Assembly: GCF_017306545.1 (NCBI RefSeq)
Contig: NZ_JAFKID010000005.1
Coordinates: 100,220 to 164,219 of the forward strand
Origin: Mesorhizobium sp.
GTDB lineage: Bacteria > Pseudomonadota > Alphaproteobacteria > Rhizobiales > Rhizobiaceae
DNA length: 64,000 nt
Direction of reading: 5' to 3'
The notes under the pieces are model-generated. The model made no database searches. It saw only the letters and a program-made list of their open reading frames with translations, and was not told the DNA's origin. Shown here piece after piece: positions 1-8,328 of this stretch. Within the stretch, counting starts at the first letter, position 1; every line of letters starts with the position of its first letter. The position numbers and the translations under genes are program-made.

Positions 1-68
1 CAGTCGCCCTTTCCAGAAAAGGAAGCTTTTGAACGATTCTCCGGAAAATTCGCAAGAATCGAAGGCCG

Positions 69-90
69 GTCGCCCGTCGGGCCGGGCGAC
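69..90 (-). terminator. Hairpin downstream of the molybdopterin oxidoreductase
   Basis: GTCGCCCG and CGGGCGAC form an 8-bp stem around a 6-base loop, 5 bases past the stop codon of the minus-strand gene. On the transcribed strand no clear U tract follows, so it is only a possible terminator. The rest of bases 1-94 shows no gene. Confidence 0.3.
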
Positions 91-94
91 ACGC

Positions 95-2227
95 CTAGTC
101 AGCCACGCGCCGCACCCATACCTTGCTGTCGTGCACGGCCGCCCCGCTGTAGGGCGCCGGCGCGTCGGCGCCGGTCAGCACGTTGATGCCCTCGCCGCGC
201 TCATGCGCACTGTTCGGCCATACGCCTTCGGCGATGACGACGCCGCGCTTCAAGCCGTCGAACAATTTCGCATGCAGCACCACCTCGCCGCGCCGGTTGC
301 CGACCTCGACACGGCCCCCTTCCATGATGCCGAGCGCCGCAGCGTCTTCCGAATGAATGAGCAGCGAGGGCCGCACCTCCTTTTCCTTCGACACCGGCGT
401 CTCGGTAAAGCTGGAATTGAGGAAATTGCGCGCCGGCGAGGTCGCCAGCCGGAACGGATGCTCGGCGTCCGCCACTTCGATCAGATCGACATGGTCGGGA
501 AACTCAGGCAACCGGTCATACGGCCCGAACGCCTTGCCCATCACCTTCGGCGGCCGGTTCGGTGCGAAACCGCCGACCCATTCGGGCTTGAAGCGGTACT
601 TGCCGTCCGGATGGCCGAAACCCTTGAGGAAATGCGCCTGCTCGAACGGCGGCTGCAAATCCACCCAGCGCTGCGCCTTGAGCGTGTCGAAGCTCAGGCC
701 GCGCTTCGCCAGCATGATGTCGATGTGCTCGCGCTCCGTCAGGCCGAAGCCCGGCAGATGCGAAACACCCAGCCGCTTGCCCAGTTCCTCGATGACGAAG
801 TGATTGGTCATCGGTCCTGGCGGCGGCTCGATCACCTTCGGTCCCAGCGTGACGTGCTGGTTGCCGCCGCCCTTGTAGATGTCGTCGTGCTCAAGGAACA
901 TGGTGGCCGGCAGCACGACGTCTGCGAGTTTCGCCGTATCGGTCATGAACTGCTCGTGCACGCAGGTGAACAGGTCGTCGCGCAAAAAGCCTTGCTTCAC
1001 CAGCCGCTGCTGTGGCGCCACATTGGCCGGATTGGTGTTCTGGATCAGCATCGCCGTCACCGGCGGGCCGCCGAACAGCGCGTCCTCATGGTTCATCAGC
1101 ACCGGGCCGATGCGCGAATGATCGAGATAGCGAATTTTCGGGTCGCGCAGGCTCTGGCCTTCCAGCGTTCCGGTATCGAGCTTGAGGATACCGGAGTTGG
1201 AGTTGAAGGCGCCGCCGCCCTCATATTGCCAGCAGCCGGTGACGGCCGCGATGGAGAGCGCGGCGTGCATGTTGACCGGCCCGTTGCGCTGCCGTGAAAA
1301 ACCGTAACCGAGGCGGAAGAAGGTTTTCTTCGTCGTGCCGACGAGATTGGCGAAGGCTTCGATCTCGGCGATGGACAGGCCGGTGATGGCGGACGCCCAC
1401 TCCGGCGTCTTGTCCTTCAGGTGCGCTTCCAGCCCCTTCGGATCGTCGGTGTATTTTTCGAGGTAAGGCCTGTCCGCCAACCCGTCGCGGAACAGAATGT
1501 GCATGACCGCGCAGGCCAGCGCCCCGTCCGTGCCGGGCTTCAGCACCAGCCCCATGTCGGCCTGCTTGACGGTGGCGTTCTCGTAGATGTCGATGGCGAC
1601 GATCTTCGCCCCGCGCTCCTTACGGGCGCGGATGGCATGCGTCATCACGTTGACCTGCGTGACGACGGCATTGGTGCCCCAGATCACCACGCAGTCCGAC
1701 TTCGCCATCTCGCGCGGGTCCGAACCGCGCAGCGAGCCGGTGCCCATGACATAGCCGGTCCAGGCGAGATTGGTGCAGATCGAGCCGAAGAAGCCGGAAT
1801 ACTTTTTCGCATGCCGCAACCGCTCGATTCCGTCGCGCTGCACCAGCCCCATCGTCCCGGCGTAGAAATACGGCCACACCGTCTCCGAGCCATACTTGGC
1901 TTCCGCCGCGTCGAATTTCTCCGCCACCAGGTCGAGCGCCGCTTCCCAGCTCGCTTCTTTCCACGTTCCCTCGCCCTTGGCGCCGGCGCGGACCAGCGGC
2001 GTCAAAAGACGGTCAGGATGATGCACCCGGTCGGCATAGCGCGCGACCTTGGCGCAGACGACGCCGGCCGTATAGCTGTTGTCCCGCGCGCCGTGGATGC
2101 GGCCGATGCGGTCGGGCGCCAGAACCTCGACATCGAGAGCGCAGGTGGAGGGGCAATCGTGCGGACAGGCTGAATGGCCGATCTGTATATCGGCTTTGGC
2201 GGGCTTGATCGGCGTGTGCTGGTTCAT
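95..2227 (-). CDS. Molybdopterin-dependent oxidoreductase, DMSO reductase family, cytoplasmic type
   Basis: This 710-residue protein should bind bis-molybdopterin guanine dinucleotide and catalyse an oxygen-atom or hydride transfer on an unidentified substrate. The N terminus carries C21, C25, C29 and C58 (CX3CX3CX28C), the spacing of the [4Fe-4S] cluster of this superfamily. The central region resembles the large molybdopterin oxidoreductase domain, and the last ~120 residues look like the molydopterin dinucleotide-binding barrel. No twin-arginine signal is present, so it probably acts in the cytoplasm. No electron-transfer subunit lies beside it. The metal-ligand residue could not be fixed by eye (the stretch ICTNLAW near residue 150 is a candidate region). 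It lies 56 bases downstream of the ABC-F gene on the same strand. moaE and moaD, needed for its cofactor, are about 5.4 kb away. Family assignment is firm; the substrate is unknown. Confidence 0.85.
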   Translation of the reverse strand: MNQHTPIKPAKADIQIGHSACPHDCPSTCALDVEVLAPDRIGRIHGARDNSYTAGVVCAKVARYADRVHHPDRLLTPLVRAGAKGEGTWKEASWEAALDLVAEKFDAAEAKYGSETVWPYFYAGTMGLVQRDGIERLRHAKKYSGFFGSICTNLAWTGYVMGTGSLRGSDPREMAKSDCVVIWGTNAVVTQVNVMTHAIRARKERGAKIVAIDIYENATVKQADMGLVLKPGTDGALACAVMHILFRDGLADRPYLEKYTDDPKGLEAHLKDKTPEWASAITGLSIAEIEAFANLVGTTKKTFFRLGYGFSRQRNGPVNMHAALSIAAVTGCWQYEGGGAFNSNSGILKLDTGTLEGQSLRDPKIRYLDHSRIGPVLMNHEDALFGGPPVTAMLIQNTNPANVAPQQRLVKQGFLRDDLFTCVHEQFMTDTAKLADVVLPATMFLEHDDIYKGGGNQHVTLGPKVIEPPPGPMTNHFVIEELGKRLGVSHLPGFGLTEREHIDIMLAKRGLSFDTLKAQRWVDLQPPFEQAHFLKGFGHPDGKYRFKPEWVGGFAPNRPPKVMGKAFGPYDRLPEFPDHVDLIEVADAEHPFRLATSPARNFLNSSFTETPVSKEKEVRPSLLIHSEDAAALGIMEGGRVEVGNRRGEVVLHAKLFDGLKRGVVIAEGVWPNSAHERGEGINVLTGADAPAPYSGAAVHDSKVWVRRVAD

Positions 2228-2259
2228 GGCAGGGAATTAACCCGTTTTATCCGGCATGA

Positions 2260-2287
2260 GTAGGGCCAGATCGGGCACCTGCCCTAC
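2260..2287 (-). repeat. Inverted repeat overlapping the ABC-F stop codon
   Basis: GTAGGGC and GCCCTAC are perfect 7-base arms separated by 14 bases; one arm includes the TAG stop of the ABC-F gene. It could attenuate transcription into the molybdoenzyme gene, but there is no U tract, so its role is open. Confidence 0.3.
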
Positions 2288-4161
2288 TCCGCAATGCCTT
2301 CCTCATATTCCGTACTCATCTCCAGCCACTTTTCCTCATGGCGGGAGAGTTGGCCGGCAAGGTCGGAGCGCTCCTTGGCAAGCCGCGTCGCGCCGACCGG
2401 GTCCTTCTCGTACAGCGCCGGATCGGCAAGCTGATCCTCGATGGTGTCGATGCGCTTGCGCAGGCGCTCCATCAGCCCCTCGGTGGTGCGGATTTCCTTG
2501 GCCAGCGGCTCAAGGGCGGCGCGGCGGGCGGCGGCTTCGCGGCGGCGGTCGGCCTTGGACGCCTTTTCCGCCTCACGCTTTTCGCGGCTGTTGGCCGAAA
2601 CGCCCGTCACCAGCGTCTTGTAGTCATCGAGGTCGCCGTCATAGGGCGCGACGGTGCCGTCCTTGACCAGCCACAGCCGGTCGGCGGTGGCTTCCAGAAG
2701 ATGGCGGTCGTGCGAGATCAGGATGACGGCGCCCGGAAAATCGTTCAGCGCGTGCACCAGCGCCTCGCGGCTGTCGATGTCGAGGTGGTTCGTCGGCTCG
2801 TCGAGGATGAACAGGTTCGGCCCCTCGAAGGCGGCGAGCCCCATCAGGAGCCGCGCCTTCTCGCCGCCGGACAGGTCCTTGGCCGGCGTGTTCATCTTCT
2901 CGGTCGCCAGGCCGAAATTGGCAACGCGGGCCCGCACCTTCGATTCCGGTGCTTCCGGCATCAGCCGGCGCACATGCTCGTAGGCGTTCTCCTCAGGCCG
3001 CAGGTCGTCGAGCTGGTGCTGGGCGAAGATCGCCACCTTGAGGCCCGGCGCGACGGTGATCGTGCCCGTTTCGCCTTTTAAACGGCCGGAGAGCAGCTTG
3101 GCGAAGGTGGACTTGCCGTTGCCGTTGGCGCCGAGCAGCGCGATGCGGTCGTCGTTGTCGATGCGCAGCGTAAGCTTCCTCAACACCGGCTTGCCGGCCG
3201 TATAGCCGACATCGACGCCTGACAGCGCGACGATGGGCGAGGCCACCGTCTTGACCGGTTCGGGGAAGGAGAAGGGCCGCACCGTGTCGTCCACGAGAGC
3301 GGCGATCGGCTTCATCTTCTCCAGCGCCTTGATGCGCGACTGCGCCTGCCTCGCCTTGGACGCCTTGGCGCGGAAGCGGTCGACGAAGGATTGCAGGTGC
3401 TTTCTGGCCGCCTCCTGCTTGACGCGGCTCTTTTCCTGCAATTCGCGCTGCTCTGAAATCTGCCGTTCGAACTGGTCGTAACCGCCGCGCCAGAAGGTCA
3501 GTTTCTTCTGGTCGAGGTGGACGATGGAGTTCACCGCGCGGTTGAGCAGGTCGCGATCGTGCGAAATCAGGAGAACGGTGTACGGATATTTCGCGACGTA
3601 ATTCTCCAGCCACAGCGTGCCTTCGAGGTCGAGATAGTTGGTCGGCTCGTCCAGCAGCAGGAGGTCCGGCTGCGAGAACAGCACGGCGGCGAGCGCCACG
3701 CGCATGCGCCAGCCGCCCGAGAAGGACGAGGCCGCCCGCCGCTGCGCGTCGTCGTCGAAGCCAAGGCCGGCGAGGATGGTGGCGGCGCGCGATTCAGCCG
3801 AATGGGCGTCGATGTCGGCCAGGCGGATATGGATCTCGGCGATGCGGTGCGGATCGGTGGCGGTCTTCTCTTCCTCCAGAAGTGCGGCGCGCTCCTTGTC
3901 GGCCTTCAGCACGATCTCGATCAGCGGCTCCTCGGTGCCGGGCGCCTCCTGCGCCACCTGGCCGATGCGCGTGTTCTTCGGCAGATCGATGGAGCCCGTC
4001 TCGGAAGGCATGTCGCCGGTGATGGCACGAAACAGCGTCGTCTTGCCGGTGCCGTTGCGGCCGACAAGCCCGGCCTTCGTGCCCGCCGGCAGCGTCAGCG
4101 AGGCATGGTCGAGAAGCAGGCGCCCGGCGATGCGGAGCGAGAGGTCGTTGATGGTCAGCAT
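2284..4161 (-). CDS. ABC-F family ATPase (YheS/Uup-like), ribosome-associated type
   Basis: This 625-residue soluble protein has two ABC cassettes and no membrane segment, the layout of ABC-F proteins that act on the ribosome. Cassette 1 shows Walker A GRNGTGKTT, signature FSGGW and Walker B LLLLDEPTNYLDLE. Cassette 2 shows GANGNGKST, LSGGEK and LFILDEPTNHLDID. Between them is the charged, helical P-site tRNA interaction linker typical of the family, and the C terminus is a predicted coiled coil rich in Arg, Lys and Glu. The start was set at ATG 4161 (MLTINDLSL), where homology begins, rather than at an ATG 39 bases upstream. Length fits E. coli YheS. Whether it rescues stalled ribosomes or acts in assembly cannot be told from sequence. 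No macrolide-type resistance context is present. Confidence 0.9.
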   Translation of the reverse strand: MLTINDLSLRIAGRLLLDHASLTLPAGTKAGLVGRNGTGKTTLFRAITGDMPSETGSIDLPKNTRIGQVAQEAPGTEEPLIEIVLKADKERAALLEEEKTATDPHRIAEIHIRLADIDAHSAESRAATILAGLGFDDDAQRRAASSFSGGWRMRVALAAVLFSQPDLLLLDEPTNYLDLEGTLWLENYVAKYPYTVLLISHDRDLLNRAVNSIVHLDQKKLTFWRGGYDQFERQISEQRELQEKSRVKQEAARKHLQSFVDRFRAKASKARQAQSRIKALEKMKPIAALVDDTVRPFSFPEPVKTVASPIVALSGVDVGYTAGKPVLRKLTLRIDNDDRIALLGANGNGKSTFAKLLSGRLKGETGTITVAPGLKVAIFAQHQLDDLRPEENAYEHVRRLMPEAPESKVRARVANFGLATEKMNTPAKDLSGGEKARLLMGLAAFEGPNLFILDEPTNHLDIDSREALVHALNDFPGAVILISHDRHLLEATADRLWLVKDGTVAPYDGDLDDYKTLVTGVSANSREKREAEKASKADRRREAAARRAALEPLAKEIRTTEGLMERLRKRIDTIEDQLADPALYEKDPVGATRLAKERSDLAGQLSRHEEKWLEMSTEYEEGIAE

Positions 4162-4215
4162 GGCGGGCGGGGTTTTGCACGCTCCCCGCCGACTTCGCAA
4201 GGGCGGCGGGCTTCG

Positions 4216-4728
4216 TCAGGCGAAAGCTCTGCCCTCTTCGGTGCGCTGGAAATAGACCAGGTCGAGCACGACGGACGGGCGGCCGAGCATCGTCAGCGCA
4301 GCATGCGCCTGCCCGCGATGATGGGTCTGGTGGTTGAAGACATGCGACAGCGCCGGCGCCAGCCGCTGCGAGACGGTGCGCATGTCGGTGACGGTCATGT
4401 AGGTGAAGCGCCCGCCCAGTTGCGTGTCGCTGAGGCCATCGACCCATTCGAGAATGCGCTGGTCCTCCGCCTCGCGCGCCACCCGCAGGGCGCCGAGCGC
4501 GCGGTGGATGACGGTATCGAGCGTCGACGGCGCGTCGCCCTCGCCGGTAAAGCGCTTCATCCAGATTCGGTCCGCCACCAGGAGATGGTTCAGCGTTCCC
4601 ATCAAGGAATCGAAGGCGACGCCGACCGGGCGGCTGAATTCCTCGTCGGTGAGATCGAGCGCGGCATCGTAGACGCGCGCGTTGGCCCATTGATTGTAGG
4701 CCGCAAACATCATGAAATGCTGCTTCAT
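4216..4728 (-). CDS. DinB/YfiT-fold putative metalloenzyme
   Basis: This 170-residue protein begins MKQHFMMFAAYNQWAN, a classic start of the DinB four-helix-bundle superfamily (damage-inducible Bacillus DinB, unrelated to DNA polymerase IV). Three histidines expected to bind a divalent metal are visible: one in HLLVADRIW near residue 48 and two in the stretch HVFNHQTHHRGQ near residue 130. Many members are thiol-dependent transferases (mycothiol, bacillithiol, maleylpyruvate isomerase types), but the substrate here is unknown. ATG 4728 was taken as start because it opens the conserved helix. It lies 54 bases upstream of the ABC-F start and divergent from the GST at 4785, so the two share a 56-base intergenic promoter region. 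Confidence 0.8.
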   Translation of the reverse strand: MKQHFMMFAAYNQWANARVYDAALDLTDEEFSRPVGVAFDSLMGTLNHLLVADRIWMKRFTGEGDAPSTLDTVIHRALGALRVAREAEDQRILEWVDGLSDTQLGGRFTYMTVTDMRTVSQRLAPALSHVFNHQTHHRGQAHAALTMLGRPSVVLDLVYFQRTEEGRAFA

Positions 4729-4784
4729 CGAAAACCCCGCATACAGTTTGCGCGCATACCTAACCCTTGAGGCCGCTGCCGCCA

Positions 4785-5477
4785 ATGACCATTCTTCTCT
4801 ACGATCTCGTTGCGAACGACGCCGCGCGCCCGTTCAGCCCGCATTGCTGGAAAGCGAAGATGGCGCTCGCCCACAAGGGTCTCGACCACCGCGCCGTGCC
4901 GACACGCTTCACCGACGTGCCGAAGGTGGAGGGCGGCATTTCGAAGACGGTGCCCGTCATCCGCGACGGCGAGCGGGTGGTGGCCGATTCCTTCGCCATC
5001 GCGCTCTACCTGGAAGACGCTTATCCGGAGCGCCCGACCCTGTTCGGCGGCGATGGCGGCAAGGCCATGGCGCGCTTCATCGAACGCTGGTCGCAGACGC
5101 AGTTGCATCCCTTCCTCGGCTCGGCCGCGCTCATGGATATCTATCGGCAGCAGGACGAGGAGAATGCCGTCTATTTCCGCCAAAGCCGCGAGACCCGCTA
5201 CGGCAAGACACTGGAGGCGGTCGGAGCCGCGCGCGACACCCATCTCGCCGCTTTCCGCAAGAAGCTGGAGCCGTTGCGCAGCATGCTGGAGTATCAACCT
5301 TTCATCGGCGGTCAGAGGCCGCTGTTTGCCGACTACATCGTCTTCGGCGCGCTGCAATGGGTGCGGGTGACATCCACCTACGAATTCCTGGAGCCTGGCG
5401 ATCCGATCCTGCCCTGGTTCGAGCGCTGCCTGGACCTGCACGGCGGGGTCGGCCGTTCGGCACCGGCTGCGGCCTGA
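4785..5477 (+). CDS. Glutathione S-transferase family protein, beta-etherase-like N terminus
   Basis: This 230-residue protein has a thioredoxin-like N-terminal domain (TILLYDL, then RPFSPHCWKAKMALAHKGL) followed by an all-helical C-terminal domain ending near LPWFERCLDL. The N-terminal signature resembles LigE-type beta-etherases and the related fungal Ure2-like GSTs, in which a Ser or Cys near the first helix binds the glutathione thiol; here S and C lie in SPHCW. The ATG at 4785 fits the domain start better than an upstream TTG. The substrate is unknown, and most homologues of this subgroup are general detoxification enzymes. It converges with the DHFR-like gene, only 3 bases separating the two stops. 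Confidence 0.8.
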   Translation: MTILLYDLVANDAARPFSPHCWKAKMALAHKGLDHRAVPTRFTDVPKVEGGISKTVPVIRDGERVVADSFAIALYLEDAYPERPTLFGGDGGKAMARFIERWSQTQLHPFLGSAALMDIYRQQDEENAVYFRQSRETRYGKTLEAVGAARDTHLAAFRKKLEPLRSMLEYQPFIGGQRPLFADYIVFGALQWVRVTSTYEFLEPGDPILPWFERCLDLHGGVGRSAPAAA

Positions 5478-5480
5478 ACG

Positions 5481-6038
5481 TCAATTCTCGCGGCCGTAGC
5501 GCAACAACTTCACCCCTTGCGGAAGCTCTTCCCAGCCGAGCGGCTTCAGATGCAAGGGCGTGCCCGGCTGGAAAAATGCCTTTCCGCCACCCAGAACGAC
5601 GGGTTGGAAGAAAAGCTGGTATTCGTCGATCAGGCCGAACTTGGAGAGGCTGCCCGCAAGGCCGGCACCGGAAACGGCAATCTCGCCCTGTGTCTCGGCC
5701 TTGAGCTCGCGGACAGCCGCCTCGACATCGCCGCGCACGAGGCGGGCATTCGGCCCAACTTCGGTCAACGTCGTCGAGACGACGACCTTGGGCACGGAAC
5801 GCCAGGCGCGTGCGAAATCGGCCTCCACATCAGAGACATCCGGCTGGCTGTCCCAGTCCTGCCAGACCTTCATGGTCTCGTACATGCGGCGGCCATAAAG
5901 CGAAACCGCCGTCCGCTTCATCAGATCGTTGAAATACCAGTGCAGTTCCGGCTCCGGTACCGGCAGATCAATCGCGCGGTCAGGACCGGCTATGTAGCCG
6001 TCCAGCGACATCATCATCCCGTAGACGATCCTGCCCAT
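5481..6038 (-). CDS. Dihydrofolate reductase-like protein (RibD C-terminal fold)
   Basis: This 185-residue protein has the RibD_C/DHFR-like fold: it starts MGRIVYGMMMSLDGYIAG, has LYGRRMYETM in the nucleotide-binding region and ends with the conserved EYQLFFQPVVLGGGKAFF stretch. Such proteins (YyaP/YwjB type) are NADPH-binding reductases of unknown substrate; it is not a true FolA, which has a different active-site arrangement. It is a single gene with its own upstream region, which holds a perfect short palindrome at 6057-6073. Confidence 0.8.
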   Translation of the reverse strand: MGRIVYGMMMSLDGYIAGPDRAIDLPVPEPELHWYFNDLMKRTAVSLYGRRMYETMKVWQDWDSQPDVSDVEADFARAWRSVPKVVVSTTLTEVGPNARLVRGDVEAAVRELKAETQGEIAVSGAGLAGSLSKFGLIDEYQLFFQPVVLGGGKAFFQPGTPLHLKPLGWEELPQGVKLLRYGREN

Positions 6039-6056
6039 CGATTTTCACCTTTAACC

Positions 6057-6073
6057 GATTGCGATTTGCAATC
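6057..6073. promoter_or_regulatory. Perfect inverted repeat upstream of the DHFR-like gene
   Basis: GATTGC-GATTT-GCAATC has 6-base perfect arms with a 5-base centre and lies 19 bases before the ATG of the minus-strand DHFR-like gene. The position suits a repressor operator, but no regulator gene is adjacent. Confidence 0.3.
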
Positions 6074-6183
6074 AGTTTAGCGAAAGGCCGCTCGAACGCA
6101 AGCTGCCGCTTGGCGCAGATCGATGGAAGCCGCCTCCCCTTGGCAATAGGCAGGGCGGCTTGTATAGAGCCGCCACTCCAATT

Positions 6184-6210
6184 CATTCCAATCTGCCCAT
6201 TCCAATCTGC
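6184..6210 (+). repeat. Two exact 13-base tandem copies in the ndk leader
   Basis: CATTCCAATCTGC occurs at 6184-6196 and again at 6198-6210, a 14-base period. A degenerate third copy (CACTCCAATT) precedes them. The second copy abuts the AAGGAC ribosome-binding site of ndk. Confidence 0.75.
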
Positions 6211-6221
6211 AAGGACTTCCC

Positions 6222-6644
6222 ATGGCGACCGAACGCACCTTCTCGATGATCAAGCCCGACGCGACCAAGCGCAACCTGACCGGCGCCATCACCAGAATGC
6301 TCGAGGAGGCCGGCCTGCGCGTCGTCGCTTCCAAGCGCGTGTGGATGAGCCGCCGCGAGGCGGAAGGCTTCTACGCCGTGCACAAGGAACGCCCCTTCTT
6401 CGGCGAACTGGTCGAGTTCATGTCGTCCGGCCCGACCGTGGTGCAGGTTCTCGAAGGCGAGAACGCCGTGCTGAAGAACCGCGAAGTGATGGGCGCCACC
6501 AACCCGGCCAATGCCGCGGAAGGCACGATCCGCAAGGTGCACGCGCTCTCCATCGGCGAGAACTCGGTGCACGGCTCGGACGCTCCGGAAACGGCCGCCC
6601 AGGAAATCCGCTACTGGTTCTCCGACACCGAGATCGTCGGCTGA
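6222..6644 (+). CDS. ndk: Nucleoside diphosphate kinase
   Basis: This 140-residue enzyme transfers the gamma phosphate of ATP to other (deoxy)nucleoside diphosphates through a phosphohistidine, balancing NTP pools in the cytoplasm. It aligns along its whole length with bacterial Ndk: [19 protein letters not shown] at the start, and the active-site motif with catalytic H117 in SVHGSDAPE. Length is that of the family. AAGGAC lies 5 bases before the ATG. It is a single-gene unit with a strong intrinsic terminator just downstream. The leader carries a short tandem repeat described separately. Confidence 0.98.
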   Translation: MATERTFSMIKPDATKRNLTGAITRMLEEAGLRVVASKRVWMSRREAEGFYAVHKERPFFGELVEFMSSGPTVVQVLEGENAVLKNREVMGATNPANAAEGTIRKVHALSIGENSVHGSDAPETAAQEIRYWFSDTEIVG

Positions 6645-6667
6645 TCTGGCCGAAGCGGTTGCAAACG

Positions 6668-6694
6668 AAGCCGGGCGCCCTGCCCGGCTTTTTT
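6668..6694 (+). terminator. Rho-independent terminator of ndk
   Basis: AAGCCGGGC and GCCCGGCTT pair around a 5-base loop (GCCCT), followed by TTTT, 23 bases after the ndk stop. Confidence 0.9.
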
Positions 6695-6705
6695 GTTGAA
6701 AAGCC

Positions 6706-7476
6706 TCAAGCTGTCGCCGCGAACCGCAGCAGCGCCCGGCCGTCCTGCGCCGTCAGCACCAGCGCGCCGTTTTCGAGCTTGAAACCGGCAACCTTGCCGA
6801 AGGCGTCGAAGAACGCCCGTTCCTGCGCCATCAGCTTCTGTTCGCAGGCCATCATCGTGGCGCCCGGCTTGCCGATCGTCATCGTCATGCCTTTCGTCCC
6901 GGCGGTGGCGAAATAGCGGTTGCACGGCGCCTGGCCGACGACCCTGCCGTCTTTCTGGAGGCGAAAGGTCGCTTTCGAGCCCTCGATGCCGCCAATCCCG
7001 TCGATGAATGTCAACGCCCAGGTGCGGTCCATGATCGCCGCCGCATCGCCGCCCTCGGCCTGCTGCCGCACCATCTTCACCACGATCGTCTGCGGCTCCG
7101 ACGTGGCCGGATCGACCTGATGCCGCTCGTCATTGATGAACATCAGCTCATTATTGACGGTGATCCGCGCCTGGAGCGCATAGCTGTGCTTCTCGAGGAC
7201 GGCGGAAGACTTGAATTTGAGTTCGAAGGGAACCGGCACCTGGCCGGTCGGCGTGATCTTCTGTTCAGCGACGACGGCGGCCGGCGCGTCCGCCAGCGAA
7301 ACGTCGGCAAGCTGTACGGTGACGAGCGCGCCGGCCGGCAGCGCCATGCGCTCGCGATAGGTCACCTCGCCCTTCAGCACCTGTTCGGCAGCGACCGAGG
7401 CGACGGGCGCGGCCATCATGCCGACAACAAGCGGCGTGAATCCGAAGATGAACAATTCGGCGATCCGATCCAGCAT
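6706..7476 (-). CDS. Exported YbaY-type plus META-domain protein
   Basis: This 256-residue protein has a hydrophobic N-terminal segment (LFIFGFTPLVVGMM...ASVAA) acting as a signal peptide or anchor. Two domains follow. Residues ~30-130 resemble the YbaY family (VLKGEVTYRERMALPAGALVTVQL, ending QTIVVKMV). Residues ~145-250 are a META/HslJ-like domain, with GRVVGQAPCNRYF and the pair of cysteines (PCNRY and MACEQ) expected there. Both families are envelope proteins of unclear biochemical role, META/HslJ being linked to novobiocin tolerance in E. coli. AAGGAG lies 8 bases upstream of ATG 7476, which decides the start against an upstream ATG at 7530. Function remains unassigned. Confidence 0.8.
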   Translation of the reverse strand: MLDRIAELFIFGFTPLVVGMMAAPVASVAAEQVLKGEVTYRERMALPAGALVTVQLADVSLADAPAAVVAEQKITPTGQVPVPFELKFKSSAVLEKHSYALQARITVNNELMFINDERHQVDPATSEPQTIVVKMVRQQAEGGDAAAIMDRTWALTFIDGIGGIEGSKATFRLQKDGRVVGQAPCNRYFATAGTKGMTMTIGKPGATMMACEQKLMAQERAFFDAFGKVAGFKLENGALVLTAQDGRALLRFAATA

Positions 7477-7597
7477 GGCGCAAGCTCCTTTGCCGCCGGC
7501 AGGATGGCCGGAGGAATGCGGACAAACCATGGCCCGGTCGGGGAAAATTCGCGACAGTCATGGCTGGGGACGGCCAGGTTCGCGACAAGTCAGGCGA

Positions 7598-8068
7598 TCA
7601 GCGCCGCCAGCGCGCCGCCGCCTCGTCATCGGCCTCTTTGGCGTCAACCCAGCCGCCTTCGCTGCCATCCACGCCATGCTCCTTCTTCCAGAAGGGCGCG
7701 CGCGACTTCAGATAATCCATCAGGAAGCTGGCCGCTTCGAAGGCTGCCTGCCGGTGCGTCGAGGCCGTCACCACCAGAACGATGTTATCGCCCGGCTTGA
7801 TGCGGCCGTAGCGATGGATGACGGTCACGCCCTGCAACGGCCAGCGTTCGGCCGCCTCGGCGGCGATGCGGCCGATCTCCGCCTCGGCCATGCCCGGATA
7901 GTGTTCCAGTTCGAGCGCCGCAAGACGCCCCGCTTCGTCACGGCACAGGCCGGAAAAGGTGACGACGGCGCCGATGTCGGAACGCCCGGTCGTCAGCGCC
8001 GCGATCTCGGAGGCCGTGTCGAAATCGTCGGCCTGGATGCGCACCACCGGGCGAACCGCGCCGGACAT
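7598..8068 (-). CDS. moaE: Molybdopterin synthase catalytic subunit MoaE
   Basis: This 156-residue large subunit of molybdopterin synthase transfers sulfur from MoaD thiocarboxylate to cyclic pyranopterin monophosphate in the cytoplasm. Recognisable blocks are GAVVTFSGLCRDE, LELEHYPGMAE, VIHRYGRIKPGD and the C-terminal active-site segment LKSRAPFWKKE with its lysines. The C-terminal tail after that is Asp/Glu/Ala-rich and variable. It lies 4 bases downstream of moaD and the two will be co-transcribed with pgsA upstream. Confidence 0.95.
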   Translation of the reverse strand: MSGAVRPVVRIQADDFDTASEIAALTTGRSDIGAVVTFSGLCRDEAGRLAALELEHYPGMAEAEIGRIAAEAAERWPLQGVTVIHRYGRIKPGDNIVLVVTASTHRQAAFEAASFLMDYLKSRAPFWKKEHGVDGSEGGWVDAKEADDEAAARWRR

Positions 8069-8072
8069 GGCC

Positions 8073-8324
8073 TCAGCCCCCCGTCATCGGCGGGAACAGC
8101 GCGATCTCGCGGGCGCCGGCGATCGGCTCGTCATGGCCCACATGCTCCTGGTCGATCGCCACCCGGATGATCTTAGGATGCTGGAGCGCGTGTTCGTATT
8201 CTTCGCCACGCGAACGCAGCCAGGAAAGCAGCTCGGTGACCGTCGTGACGTGAGCCGGCAGGTCAACGTCCTCGTACGGCTTGCCGATCCGTTCGCGCAC
8301 CCATGCGAAATAGACGAGTTTCAT
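8073..8324 (-). CDS. moaD: Molybdopterin synthase sulfur-carrier subunit MoaD
   Basis: This 83-residue ubiquitin-like protein ends in the invariant Gly-Gly (FPPMTGG) that is adenylated by MoeB and thiocarboxylated before giving its sulfur to the pterin. The N terminus MKLVYFAWVRERIG is typical. It lies between pgsA (4 bases upstream) and moaE (4 bases downstream), a conserved rhizobial order. The product is required for the two molybdoenzymes encoded in this window. Confidence 0.95.
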   Translation of the reverse strand: MKLVYFAWVRERIGKPYEDVDLPAHVTTVTELLSWLRSRGEEYEHALQHPKIIRVAIDQEHVGHDEPIAGAREIALFPPMTGG

Positions 8325-8328
8325 GACC

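Noticed and set aside
4216-4728. Naming the DinB-fold gene as an SOS polymerase
   Set aside because: The name clash is misleading: this is the four-helix DinB/YfiT superfamily with metal-binding histidines, while Pol IV is at 39437.
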